Positions 32,167 to 41,074 of a stretch of 64,000 nt of DNA are shown piece after piece. The notes under the pieces are model-generated. The model was not told the DNA's origin, searched no databases, and saw only the letters and a program-made list of their open reading frames with translations. Every line of letters starts with the position of its first letter. Position 1 is the first letter of the stretch. Origin of the DNA: Pseudomonadota bacterium (GTDB lineage: Bacteria > Pseudomonadota > Gammaproteobacteria > Steroidobacterales > Steroidobacteraceae). Position numbers and translations under genes: made by a program. Where the stretch lies: NCBI GenBank assembly GCA_018241425.1, contig JAFEDU010000001.1, positions 620,001 to 684,000 on the forward strand. Direction: 5' to 3'.

Positions 32167-33621
32167 GTGAGGGACCCGTCCCTTCGCGCGTGCCACGAAA
32201 CTCACGTGCCGAGCCCAACGACCACTGCCGGGTTGACTCCCGCGCCCGACGGGCGCGGCTTCCGGCTGGGCGATGCCATCGTGCTCGCCCTCTCGGGCTC
32301 CGGCCCCGCGCAGACCCTGGCCGTGACGCTCGCGAGCCTCGTGGCCGCCAGCCACTACGGCGGCGCGCTGCCGGTGCTCATCTGCCTCCTGCCGATGCTC
32401 GGCATCGCGTTCGGCTACCAGCGCCTGAACCGCTGGGACCCGAGCTCGGGTGCGACCTACACCTGGGTCGCCCGCACCTTCCACCCCTACCTCGGGTTCC
32501 TGTGCGGCTGGATGATCCTCCTCTACTACACCCTCGGCACCAGCAGCCTCACGATCCCCGCCGGCACCTACACGCTGGAACTGCTCGCGCCGGCGTACGT
32601 CGACCACCCGCTCGCCGTCGCGCTCACCGGGGGCGCCTGGAACGTGCTCGTGACGGTGCTGGCGCTGCGCGGGCTGCGCTTCGCGGCGCGCTTCGAGTGG
32701 CCGATCGTGATCTTCCAGTACGCGGTGCTGACGATCGCCGCGGTGGCCGGGCTGGTCGCGCTCGCGCGCGGCCAGCTCGCCGTCCCCTTCTCCCGCGACT
32801 GGTTCAGCCTCGAGAGCCTCGGTGGCACCCGCGGCCTCGTGGGGGGCCTGCTGATCGCGTGCTTCATGTACTCCGGGTGGGACGCCGCCATCTACGTCAA
32901 CGAGGAGTCCGCGGACCGCAGCCAGGCCCCGGGGCGGGCTGCGATCGCGAGCGTGCTGATCCTCGCCCTCGCCTACGCGCTGTGCGTGCTCGCCCTCCAG
33001 GCCGTGCTGCCGCGCGAGGTGCTCCAGGCGCACGCCGGCAACGCGCTCGCCGTGATCGGGCCGGCGCTGCTGGGCTCGCCGTGGGGCGCGATCATGAGCC
33101 TCGCGGTGCTGACCGGCACGCTCGCGACGCTGCAGGCGGCGGTCATCAGCGCCGCGCGCATGAGCCGTGCGATGGCGCGCGACCAGGTCCTGCCGCACTG
33201 GCTCGCGCGCGTCGACCCGCGCACCGGCAACCCCTGGGTGGCGACCGCGGTGATGAGCGTCGTGAACCTCGTGCTGCTCGCGCTCACGCTCGCGAGCGGC
33301 AGCATCGCCGATGCCCTCACCAACATCGTCTCGAGCCTCGGGCTGATCGCGATCCTCTACTACGGGCTCACCGCGGCGGCGGCCGTGTGGCAGGGGCGGG
33401 CGGAGCTGCGCCGCTCGGCCGGCAACTTCGTCGCCGGCGGCCTCCTGCCGGCGGGCGGGGCGCTCTTCATGCTCTGGGTCGCGGTCGAATCGGTGCGCAC
33501 CGGGGCGATCTCCAACACCGCACTCGCCTACGGGGCGGGCTCGCTCGCGCTCGGGCTTGCCTACGCCGTCACCCTGAGCCGCCTGCGCCGCGTCCCCTTC
33601 TTTCAACGCCCGGGCGCCTGA
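32167..33621 (+). CDS. APC-family permease, first gene of the nagB operon
   Basis: 484 aa membrane transporter with about 12 hydrophobic helices, beginning with FRLGDAIVLALSGSGPAQTLA and including ARMSRAMARDQVLPHWLARVDPRTGNPW, the loop typical of amino acid-polyamine-organocation permeases. A GTG at 32167 has GAGGGG 7 nt upstream and was chosen; another GTG at 32206 is possible. Family members usually carry amino acids or amines. Its place as first gene before an aminotransferase, sugar kinase and nagB suggests import of an amino-bearing sugar or sugar-linked amino acid, which is inference. Confidence 0.85.
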   Translation: MRDPSLRACHETHVPSPTTTAGLTPAPDGRGFRLGDAIVLALSGSGPAQTLAVTLASLVAASHYGGALPVLICLLPMLGIAFGYQRLNRWDPSSGATYTWVARTFHPYLGFLCGWMILLYYTLGTSSLTIPAGTYTLELLAPAYVDHPLAVALTGGAWNVLVTVLALRGLRFAARFEWPIVIFQYAVLTIAAVAGLVALARGQLAVPFSRDWFSLESLGGTRGLVGGLLIACFMYSGWDAAIYVNEESADRSQAPGRAAIASVLILALAYALCVLALQAVLPREVLQAHAGNALAVIGPALLGSPWGAIMSLAVLTGTLATLQAAVISAARMSRAMARDQVLPHWLARVDPRTGNPWVATAVMSVVNLVLLALTLASGSIADALTNIVSSLGLIAILYYGLTAAAAVWQGRAELRRSAGNFVAGGLLPAGGALFMLWVAVESVRTGAISNTALAYGAGSLALGLAYAVTLSRLRRVPFFQRPGA

Positions 33622-33653
33622 AGCCCGGGCCGCCATTTCTCGGAGAACCCATC

Positions 33654-35000
33654 GTGAACCTCACCTACCCGCACCCCGAACGCACCGCGCGCAGCGCCGA
33701 ACTCTATGCCAAGGCCTGCAAGCTCATCCCCGCCGGGGTGAACAGCACCGCGCGCGCCCGCTTCTCCGGGTGGGACCCGTATCCCCTCTTCATCGAGCGC
33801 GGCCAGGGTGCGCACCTGTTCGACGTCGACGGCAACCGCTACATCGACTACCTCCTGGGCTTAGGTCCCATGCTCCTTGGCCACCGGCCGCCGAAGGTCA
33901 CGCAGGCGGTGATCCAGGCGATCACCGAGCGCGGCACCGTGTTCGCCCTGCCGACCGCGGACGAGGCGCGCCTCGCGGCGCGCATCACGCGCGCGGTGCC
34001 GAGCGTCGAGCAGGTACGCCTGTGCAACACCGGCACCGAGGCGGTGATCTACGCGCTGCGGCTGGCGCGCACGTTCACGGGGCGCAGCAAGATCGTGCGC
34101 TTCGAGGGCATGTACCACGGCTTCGGCGACGGGGTGTACTGGAGCAAGCACCCGGACCCGGACAAGGCGGGCCCCGATGCGCGGCCGGTCGCGGTGCCGC
34201 AGGGCCCGGGCCTGCCGGCGGCGCTGGCCGACCAGCTCATCATCCTGCCGTGGAACGACATCGACGCCCTGCGCGCGGCCATCGACCGCGAGGGCGACAA
34301 CATCGCCGCGGTGCTCACCGAGGCGGTGATGTGCAACACCGGGTGCATCCTGCCGCAGCCGGGCTACCTCGAGGCCATGCGCGAGATCACCGCGCAGCGC
34401 GGCATCGTCCTCATCTACGACGAGGTGATCACGGGGTTCCGCCTGCACCTCGCCGGCGCCCAGGGCCACTACGGCATCCGCCCGGACCTGTCGGTGTTCG
34501 CCAAGGGACTCGGCGGGGGCTTCCCGGTGGCGGCCCTCGGCGGCCGGCGCGACATCATGAGCCTCGCCGCCGACGGCACGGTCTCCATCGCTGGCACCTA
34601 TACGGCCAACACGATCGCGGTCGCAGCGGCCCTTGCCGCCCTCGACGAGCTCGAGGCTCCCGGGGCGTACGAGGGCCTCTACAAGCGCTGCGAGCGCCTC
34701 TATGCCGGGCTCGAGCGCCTCTTCAAGGACGCGCGCCTGGATGCCCACGTCGTGGGCCTGGGGCCTGTGATGCAGGTGTGGTTCTCCAAGGTCCCGATCC
34801 GCAACTACCGCGACGCGCACCGGCATGCGAGCCACACGCTGTTCCGCAAGTGGTGGGAGGGCATGCTCGAGCGCGGCATACTCTTCCACCCGCATGCCTT
34901 CGAGAACCTCTTCGTGTCCTTCGCGCACTCGGATGCGGACGTCGATGCCACCCTCGATGCCGCGCGCGGCTCGATCGCGGCCCTGAAGGCGCATGCCTGA
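33654..35000 (+). CDS. Class III PLP aminotransferase (HemL/GSAM-like)
   Basis: 448 aa fold-type I aminotransferase. GTG start with CGGAGA 8 nt upstream. It shows IPAGVNSTARARF and DVDGNRYIDYLLGLGPMLLGH of the glutamate-1-semialdehyde aminomutase branch, the Asp256 pyridine-binding residue in YDEVITGFR, and the Schiff-base Lys284 in VFAKGLGGGFP. A true hemL would normally be near tetrapyrrole genes; here it lies between a permease and an FGGY kinase, overlapping the latter by 8 bp, so a catabolic aminotransferase acting on a sugar or amino acid is more likely. Substrate unknown. Confidence 0.9.
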   Translation: MNLTYPHPERTARSAELYAKACKLIPAGVNSTARARFSGWDPYPLFIERGQGAHLFDVDGNRYIDYLLGLGPMLLGHRPPKVTQAVIQAITERGTVFALPTADEARLAARITRAVPSVEQVRLCNTGTEAVIYALRLARTFTGRSKIVRFEGMYHGFGDGVYWSKHPDPDKAGPDARPVAVPQGPGLPAALADQLIILPWNDIDALRAAIDREGDNIAAVLTEAVMCNTGCILPQPGYLEAMREITAQRGIVLIYDEVITGFRLHLAGAQGHYGIRPDLSVFAKGLGGGFPVAALGGRRDIMSLAADGTVSIAGTYTANTIAVAAALAALDELEAPGAYEGLYKRCERLYAGLERLFKDARLDAHVVGLGPVMQVWFSKVPIRNYRDAHRHASHTLFRKWWEGMLERGILFHPHAFENLFVSFAHSDADVDATLDAARGSIAALKAHA

Positions 35001-36438
35001 ACTCCCGACGCCGCTGGCCCTGGGGCTCGACCTCGGAACTTCCGCGCTCAAGGCGGCGCTCGTCGATGCGACCGGGCAGGTGCTCGCCCAGGCGAGCGCC
35101 GACATCGCCACCGTGAGCGACTCGCCCGGGCAGGCCGAGCAGGATCCGCAGGCGTGGCTCGCCGCGGCGGCCGGTGCGGTGGCGGCACTCTCGGACACGG
35201 CCGCCGCGGAACTCTCGGCCGGGCGCATCCGCGCCATCGGGCTTGCGGGCCAGCTCCCGACCCTGGTGATGCTCGGTGGCAGCGGCCCGGTGGGTCCGGC
35301 CATCACGTGGAAGGACGCGCGCGCCGACGAGTCGGCGCAGGCCCTGATCGGCACGCGGCGCGAGGAGCTCTACGGCGCGACCGGCATGCCCATCGACGGT
35401 CGCTACCTCGCCCCGATGTTCCGGCTGCACCACCGCCCCGGCGCGGCAGTACGCCAGATCCTTTCCGCCAAGGACTACCTGTGCCACGCGCTCACCGGCG
35501 CGCTCGTCACCGATCCCTCCACGGCCGCAGGCTACGGCCTGTACGAGCTCGCCTCGGGAGCCTTCTCCGGCGCGTTGTGCGCGCTGTGGGGCGTCCCCGT
35601 GGCGCTCCTCCCCGCGGTGCGTCCCGCGCACGCGGTTGCAGCGCCGCTGTCGGCATCCGGTGCGCAGCTGCTCAGGCTTCCCGCGGGGATCCCGGTGAGC
35701 GTGGGCGCCGCCGACTCGATGAGCGGCGCGTACGCCATGGGATCGCTCGCCCCGGGCAGGGTATGCATCGCCATGGGCTCGAGCACCATCATCCTCGATG
35801 CCGCGCGCGAGCGGCGCCTCGACCCGCAGCGCCGCTACCTCTTGAGCCCGCACGTGAAGGAGGGCTGGTATGCGCGCGAGATGGACCTGCTCGCGACCGG
35901 CACCGGCTGGCGCTGGCTGTGCGGGCTCTTCCAGCTGTCCGCCGCGGCGCTCGCGGCCGAGGCAGCCCGGGCGCCCGCCGGTGCGGGCGGCGCGCTCTTC
36001 ATGCCCTACCTTGCCGGCGGCGAGCAGGGCGCGCTGTGGAACCCGGCGCTGCGCGGGGCGGTCGCGGGCCTGAGTCTCAACAGTGGCCGCGCGGAGCTCG
36101 CGCGCGCGTTCCTCGAGGGGGTGAGCTTTGAGATCCGCCGCTGCGTCGAGGTGCTCGCCGAGACACAGCCGGTGACCGAGGTGGTGCTCGCCGGCGGCTT
36201 CGCGCAGAGTCCCTTCGCGATGCAGCTGCTGGCGAACGTCCTGCGCCTGCCGGTGCGGTCCTTCCCGGAGGTCTCACCAGCCGCGCAGGGCGCAGCCCTC
36301 GGGGCCCTGGAGGCGATCGGCAGCCCCGCCGCACCTTCCGAGGCTGCCCTCGGCCGTCCCGTCCACCCCGACGCCGAGGCGGCGACGTACACCCCGCTCT
36401 ACGAACGCTACCTGAAGGTGAGTGCCGCATGCGCGTGA
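34993..36438 (+). CDS. FGGY-family carbohydrate kinase (XylB-like)
   Basis: 481 aa ATP-dependent sugar kinase. The N-terminal phosphate motif LGLDLGTSALKAALVD and the C-terminal adenosine motif EVVLAGGFAQSPFAMQLLANVL are clear; AADSMSGAYAMG supplies the catalytic Asp in place of the usual GxxDN wording. FGGY enzymes phosphorylate pentoses, polyols and some hexoses. It overlaps the aminotransferase by 8 bp and nagB by 10 bp, which implies one translated unit. No ROK or BadF-type glucosamine kinase was seen in the window, so this enzyme may phosphorylate the amino sugar; that is a hypothesis. Confidence 0.88.
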   Translation: MPELPTPLALGLDLGTSALKAALVDATGQVLAQASADIATVSDSPGQAEQDPQAWLAAAAGAVAALSDTAAAELSAGRIRAIGLAGQLPTLVMLGGSGPVGPAITWKDARADESAQALIGTRREELYGATGMPIDGRYLAPMFRLHHRPGAAVRQILSAKDYLCHALTGALVTDPSTAAGYGLYELASGAFSGALCALWGVPVALLPAVRPAHAVAAPLSASGAQLLRLPAGIPVSVGAADSMSGAYAMGSLAPGRVCIAMGSSTIILDAARERRLDPQRRYLLSPHVKEGWYAREMDLLATGTGWRWLCGLFQLSAAALAAEAARAPAGAGGALFMPYLAGGEQGALWNPALRGAVAGLSLNSGRAELARAFLEGVSFEIRRCVEVLAETQPVTEVVLAGGFAQSPFAMQLLANVLRLPVRSFPEVSPAAQGAALGALEAIGSPAAPSEAALGRPVHPDAEAATYTPLYERYLKVSAACA

Positions 36439-37202
36439 TCCAGGCCGCGAGTGAGTCGCAGTTCATCGCCAGCGCGGCCGATCACCTGTGCCGCCACGTG
36501 CTCGACCACCCGGGGAGCCTCATCGCGGTGCCCACGGGCCGCACGCCGCTCGGGCTGTACCACGCACTGCGCACGCGCAGTGACGTGGAGCTTCAGGCGC
36601 TGCGCACGGCCCGCTACCTCAACCTCGACGAGTACCAGGGGCTCGGTGCGGGCGATCCGCGCAGCTACGCCGACTTCCTGACCCGGCAGCTGTTCACCCC
36701 GCTGGCAATCCCGGCCCTGCAGGTGCGCCTCGTGCACGGGGATGCGCACGACAGCGTGGCCGAGTGTGAAGCCGTGGAAGCGCACATCCGCGAATGCGGC
36801 GGCATCGGGCTTGCCATCCTGGGACTCGGCGCCAACGGCCACATCGCGTTCAACGAGCCGGGGACGCCGTGGAGCACGCGCACGCACGTCGCGCCCCTGA
36901 GCCACGAGACGCTCACCGTCAACGAGCGCGTGGCCGGCGGCCAGGTGCTGCCGCCGCGGGGGCTGACGCTCGGGATCGCGACCCTGCGCGCGGCGCGCCG
37001 CATCCTGCTGCTCGCGGCCGGCACGTCCAAGCGCGAGGCACTGGCGCATCTCCTCGACGGGGAACCGCAGGTGGACTGGCCCGCGACGAGCCTCATCGGG
37101 CATCCGGACCTGACCGTGCTGTGCGCACCGGAGCTTGCGGACGTCCCGGCCCCGGGCGCAGGCCGCGCCGCCGGGCGGGCGGCATCCCTGAGCCCGCCCT
37201 AG
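36429..37202 (+). CDS. nagB: Glucosamine-6-phosphate deaminase (NagB type)
   Basis: Converts glucosamine-6-phosphate to fructose-6-phosphate and ammonia. 257 aa, slightly shorter than the E. coli enzyme and lacking its allosteric C-terminus. Asp67 lies in LNLDEYQGL and the catalytic loop reads LGLGANGHIAFNEPG (Asn136, His138, Glu143); Asn in place of the E. coli Asp141 is like the Bacillus-type NagB enzymes. It is last in the operon and its TAG shares a CTAG with the stop of the convergent regulator gene. A 6-phosphogluconolactonase assignment is less likely because of the FNEPG motif. Confidence 0.92.
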   Translation: MRVIQAASESQFIASAADHLCRHVLDHPGSLIAVPTGRTPLGLYHALRTRSDVELQALRTARYLNLDEYQGLGAGDPRSYADFLTRQLFTPLAIPALQVRLVHGDAHDSVAECEAVEAHIRECGGIGLAILGLGANGHIAFNEPGTPWSTRTHVAPLSHETLTVNERVAGGQVLPPRGLTLGIATLRAARRILLLAAGTSKREALAHLLDGEPQVDWPATSLIGHPDLTVLCAPELADVPAPGAGRAAGRAASLSPP

Positions 37203-37960
37203 CTGAGCTCGACCGCCTGCGTGGCGAGCGCGGGCGCGGTGGCCAGGCGGAACGCGAAGGCGCGCGCGGCGAAGATCATGCGGAAGTAGTCGATGGGCTC
37301 GCGGCGCGCGGTGAAGCTGACGCCGGAGACCTCCACCACCCACTCGAAGTTCAGGAGCTTCAGCGCCTGCTCCTCGCGGGTGTCGGCGGCGCGGCACTTG
37401 AGCAGCTGCTCCTCGCGCGCCTCCTTCAGCCCGTAGGTCGACTCCAGCAGGTCGTACAGCGAGCGCGCCGGGTCGGCCTCGAAGTGCGCGCCCAGGTCCG
37501 GGGCGAGGAGCTTCGGCACCGCGGACACTTCCAGGATCAGCGGGCGGCCGTTGAGCAGGCGCAGGCGCACCAGCTCCCACACGCTCGCGCCCGCCGCCAG
37601 TCCCAGGGCGCGCGCTTCCTCGGTGCTCGCCACGCGCACCGTGCAGCCGCGCACGCGGGTCTCCAGGCGCGAGTGGGCGTCCAGGTGCAGCCCGTTGCGC
37701 AGGCTCCCCATGCGGGTAGTCTCGGCGTTGACGCGCGGCCGGGACACGAAGGTGCCACGGCCCTGTTCGCGGCGCACCACGCCCTGGGCGGCGAGCTCGG
37801 CGAGCGCGCGGCGCACCGTCACCAGGCTGACGCCCGCCTCCAGGGCGAGCTTCGCCTCGGGGGGCAGCTGGTCACCCTCCTGCAGCTGCCGCTCGTCGAT
37901 CAGCTGCAGGATGAAGGCAATCGTCTTTTCGTATAGGGATCTCACGGGGTCGACACCCAT
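37199..37960 (-). CDS. GntR/HutC-subfamily transcriptional regulator (NagQ/NagR-like)
   Basis: 253 aa. An N-terminal winged helix (residues about 7-75: LQEGDQLPPEAKLALEAGVSLVTVRRALAELAAQGVVRREQGRGTF) is followed by a UTRA ligand-binding domain (about 95-235). The HutC/UTRA class usually senses sugar phosphates or histidine intermediates, and NagR/NagQ members respond to amino-sugar phosphates. It is convergent with nagB, and operator-like site D lies 34 bp upstream of its own start, suggesting autoregulation. It is the best candidate to bind the five shared sites. Confidence 0.9.
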   Translation of the reverse strand: MGVDPVRSLYEKTIAFILQLIDERQLQEGDQLPPEAKLALEAGVSLVTVRRALAELAAQGVVRREQGRGTFVSRPRVNAETTRMGSLRNGLHLDAHSRLETRVRGCTVRVASTEEARALGLAAGASVWELVRLRLLNGRPLILEVSAVPKLLAPDLGAHFEADPARSLYDLLESTYGLKEAREEQLLKCRAADTREEQALKLLNFEWVVEVSGVSFTARREPIDYFRMIFAARAFAFRLATAPALATQAVELS

Positions 37961-37994
37961 CCGGAGACGATCGGCGCGTCACCCCCGGCCTTTC

Positions 37995-38008
37995 ATTACA
38001 ACATTATA
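37995..38008 (+). promoter_or_regulatory. Nag-region operator-like site D
   Basis: ATTACAACATTATA, matching 12 of 14 positions of the shared pattern, between the divergent regulator gene and the FAD oxidoreductase gene. It could autoregulate the repressor and control the oxidoreductase. Confidence 0.55.
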
Positions 38009-38072
38009 TGGGTATACGGCCCGGGCGCCCCGAACCGCGTGGTTCCCGGGGCCACGATGGTATTTTGCGGCC

Positions 38073-39290
38073 ATGAAAGTGGACTTCTGCATCGTGGGCG
38101 GGGGGATCGTGGGCCTCGCCACCGCCCGGGCGCTGCTCGAGCGCCGCCCCGGGGCCTCCCTCCTGGTCCTGGAGAAGGAGGCTGCGCTGGCCACCCACCA
38201 GACCAGCCACAACAGCGGGGTCATCCACGCCGGGGTCTACTACACGCCCGGGTCGCTGAAGGCGCGGCTGTGCCGCGAGGGCAACCGGCTGACGCGGGAG
38301 TTCTGCCGGGCCCACGCGGTGCCCTTCGAGGTGCCGGGCAAGCTGATCGTGGCGACCGATTCGCCGGAGGTCGCCCGCCTCGGCGCCCTCGGCGAGCGCT
38401 GCCGCGCCAACGGCATCGATCACCGGGCGCTGGATGGCGCCGGGCTGCGCGCGCTCGAGCCGCGCATCCGCGGCGCTGCCGCGCTCCTGGTCCCGAGCTC
38501 CGGGATCGTCAGCTATACGGCCCTGAGTGCGGCGCTGGGACGCGAGGTGCAGTCACGCGGTGGCGAGGTGCGCCTCGGCGCCGCGGTCACCGCGATCGAT
38601 GAGTCGACCGACGAGGTGCGGCTCGCGCTCGCGGGCTCCGGCGCCGTCCGCTGCGACCGGATGATTGCCTGTGCGGGCCTGCAGTCGGACCGCATAGCGC
38701 AGCTTGCGGGCCTCGACCCGCCGGTGCGCATCGTCCCGTTCCGGGGCGAGTACTTCCGCCTGCCCGCCGCTCTGAGCGGGGTCGTGCGTCACCTCATCTA
38801 CCCGGTGCCGGACCCGGCGCTGCCCTTCCTCGGCGTGCACCTCACGCGGATGATCGACGGCAGCGTGACGGTCGGACCTAACGCGGTGCTCAGCTTCGCG
38901 CGCGAGGGCTACGACCGCGCCCGGTTCGACCTGCGCGACACCGCGGCAACGCTCGGGTACGGCGGCTTCTGGCGCCTGCTGCCGCGCCTCGGGCGCTCCG
39001 CGCTCGCGGAGCTGCGCAGCTCGCTCAGTCGTGGCTACTACCTCGCGCAGTGCCGCAAGTACTGCCCGGAGCTGCGCCTCGAGGACCTCATGCCCTACCC
39101 CACCGGGATCCGGGCGCAGGCCGTCGACCGGGGTGGCGCGCTCGTGCACGACTTCCTGTTCGCCGACACGGCCCGCACGGTGCACGTGCTGAATGCGCCC
39201 TCGCCCGCGGCGACCGCGGCCCTGCCGATCGGCCGCATGGTCGCGGCGCGCACGCTCGGAGAACCCGATCCCTACGCCCCTGCCGCCTGA
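38073..39290 (+). CDS. FAD-dependent oxidoreductase, L-2-hydroxyglutarate oxidase-like
   Basis: 405 aa DAO-superfamily flavoprotein. FAD-binding GGGIVGLATARALLERRPG begins at residue 8, followed by EKEAALATHQTSHNSGVIHAGVYY, a signature of LhgO-type enzymes. It also has RIVPFRGEYFRL and a C-terminal VLNAPSPAATAALPIGR. LhgO oxidises L-2-hydroxyglutarate and passes electrons to quinone, but related proteins act on other 2-hydroxy acids. Its promoter region carries operator-like site D, so it may be co-regulated with the amino-sugar genes and oxidise a hydroxy acid by-product. Confidence 0.87.
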   Translation: MKVDFCIVGGGIVGLATARALLERRPGASLLVLEKEAALATHQTSHNSGVIHAGVYYTPGSLKARLCREGNRLTREFCRAHAVPFEVPGKLIVATDSPEVARLGALGERCRANGIDHRALDGAGLRALEPRIRGAAALLVPSSGIVSYTALSAALGREVQSRGGEVRLGAAVTAIDESTDEVRLALAGSGAVRCDRMIACAGLQSDRIAQLAGLDPPVRIVPFRGEYFRLPAALSGVVRHLIYPVPDPALPFLGVHLTRMIDGSVTVGPNAVLSFAREGYDRARFDLRDTAATLGYGGFWRLLPRLGRSALAELRSSLSRGYYLAQCRKYCPELRLEDLMPYPTGIRAQAVDRGGALVHDFLFADTARTVHVLNAPSPAATAALPIGRMVAARTLGEPDPYAPAA

Positions 39291-39297
39291 GGGCGAC

Positions 39298-40809
39298 TCA
39301 CTGACGGTGCGAGGCCAGCACCCCGATGCTGTGACGCCCCCGGAGCGCGTACCACAGAAGACCCGCGCCGAGGATCACGCCGGTGTAGGCGTAGGCGCCC
39401 CAGGTGTTGTACCAGGGCGTGCCGTACACCGCTTCGCGGGGCCAGGCGAGGTTGAGCGCCATGCCGGCGCCCCACAGCACCGCGAGCACGTTCACGAGGA
39501 ACCCGAAGCGTCCCATGGTGAAGTAGCCGCCCGCGGCGAGGTCCGGCGGCGGCCACTGCCCGCGCAGGCGCCGCATCAGGAGCGGCCCGGTCACCATGAG
39601 GTACGCCAGGTAGATCATGATGACCGCGATCGAGGTCAGCACGGTGAAGATCTTCGGCTGCCCGATGTTGATGACGAGGATCAGGGCTGCGATCACCCCG
39701 ATGATGACCGCGGGCATGATCGGGGTCTGCGTGTCGGGATTGACCTTCGCCAGGCGCTCGCCGAAGGGCAGCGCGTTGTCGCGGGCCATGGCGAAGGTCA
39801 GCCGGATCGCGGCAGTGTGGACGGCGAGTGCGCACACGGTCACGGCCACCACGATGCAGACCAGGAAGACCTTGCCGAGCGGTCCCCACATCACCTGCTC
39901 GACGATGTACTGCAGGCCGCCGCTGCTGCTGGCGATCTGCGGGTCCTTGAGGTCCGGGGCCGAGAGGATCGCGAACACCAGGATCGCACCCCCGATCACG
40001 AACGAGGCCAGGATCGCCCGCAGGATGGCCTTGGGCGCCGTGCGCCGCGGGTCCACCGTCTCCTCGCCCAGCGAGCTTGCGGTGTCGAAGCCGTACATCA
40101 CGTAGCCCGAGGCAAGCGAGGCGACGAGGAAGGCGCCCAGGTAACCGCCGCTGTCACCGGCGCCGTAGCCGTTGGTGGAGAAGAACACTTGAGGCCCGCG
40201 CACAGTGTGGATCGCGAGGATGATCGCGATCAGCACCGCGGCGATGAGCTCGATGAACACCCCGGCGCTGTTGATGAGGGTCATGAGGCGCACGCCCAGG
40301 GCGTTGACGAGCGTCGTGAAGACGATGAGCGTCGTGCCGAGCACCACCGCGTTCGTCGCGAAGTCGTAGGGACCGTTGCCGTCGCCGATGAGCTGGAAGC
40401 CGCGCCACAGTCGCGGCAGGTTCAGCTGCAGCGCCAGTACCACGGCCGACAGCGTGACGATCGATGCGGTGAGCATCAGCCAGCCCGCAGACCAGGCCAC
40501 CACGCGGCTGCCGAGCTGCTTGGACCAGTTGTAGACCGAGCCTGCGACCGGGTACTTGGCGGCGAGCTCCATGAAGCACAGGGCCACGGCGAGCTGCCCC
40601 ACGAGCACCATCGGCCAGGACCACAGGTAGGCGGGACCGGCGGTGCCGAAGCCAAAGAAGAAGAGCTGGAAGGTGCCGGTGAGGATCGAGATGTAGCTGA
40701 CGCCGGCGGCGAAGCTGCCGAACTTCCCGATGCCGCGCTCGAGCGACTCCCGGTACCCGAAGTGCTCCATACCGCTGTCCGCGCGGGCAGTCTCGGCGTT
40801 CTTGCTCAT
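39298..40809 (-). CDS. APC-superfamily amino acid permease
   Basis: 503 aa with about 12 transmembrane segments. The N-terminal HFGYRESLERGIGKFGSFAAGVSYISILTG region, GFDTASSLGEETVDPRRTAPKAI and IRLTFAMARDNALPFGERLAKV are typical of the amino-acid/choline (ACT) branch that includes GABA and choline permeases. Its stop is 7 bp from that of the convergent FAD oxidoreductase. No operator-like site was found upstream, so it may not belong to the same regulon. Substrate is unknown. Confidence 0.87.
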   Translation of the reverse strand: MSKNAETARADSGMEHFGYRESLERGIGKFGSFAAGVSYISILTGTFQLFFFGFGTAGPAYLWSWPMVLVGQLAVALCFMELAAKYPVAGSVYNWSKQLGSRVVAWSAGWLMLTASIVTLSAVVLALQLNLPRLWRGFQLIGDGNGPYDFATNAVVLGTTLIVFTTLVNALGVRLMTLINSAGVFIELIAAVLIAIILAIHTVRGPQVFFSTNGYGAGDSGGYLGAFLVASLASGYVMYGFDTASSLGEETVDPRRTAPKAILRAILASFVIGGAILVFAILSAPDLKDPQIASSSGGLQYIVEQVMWGPLGKVFLVCIVVAVTVCALAVHTAAIRLTFAMARDNALPFGERLAKVNPDTQTPIMPAVIIGVIAALILVINIGQPKIFTVLTSIAVIMIYLAYLMVTGPLLMRRLRGQWPPPDLAAGGYFTMGRFGFLVNVLAVLWGAGMALNLAWPREAVYGTPWYNTWGAYAYTGVILGAGLLWYALRGRHSIGVLASHRQ

Positions 40810-41074
40810 TCACATACCCCCAAATGATCGTGACGCTTGGTGGGGCCGCCCCGCCTGGATGCACCCCGCGCCTTGCCTGCCATTCTAGGCCGGACGCCCG
40901 GGCGGGTAGATGAGGTCCTGAGCCCAATCCGCTTGAAGATTAACGACATCGGCCCCGCATGCACGGCACGCGGCGGCCTTAGTGCCGCTCATCCCTCGAC
41001 CGGTCGCGTCGCATGCACCGGGCGGCGCGCCGACCGTGTTGCCGCAGGGCCGGACCGGCTTATCCTTCGCGCGC
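40810..41074. other. Divergent gap between permease and retropepsin-like gene
   Basis: About 265 bp. No gene, operator-like site, strong hairpin or structured RNA was recognised; it presumably holds the promoters of the two divergent genes. Confidence 0.5.

Noticed and set aside
33654..35000. True hemL for tetrapyrrole synthesis
   Set aside because: Sequence branch fits, but the gene is embedded and overlapping in a sugar operon with no haem genes nearby.
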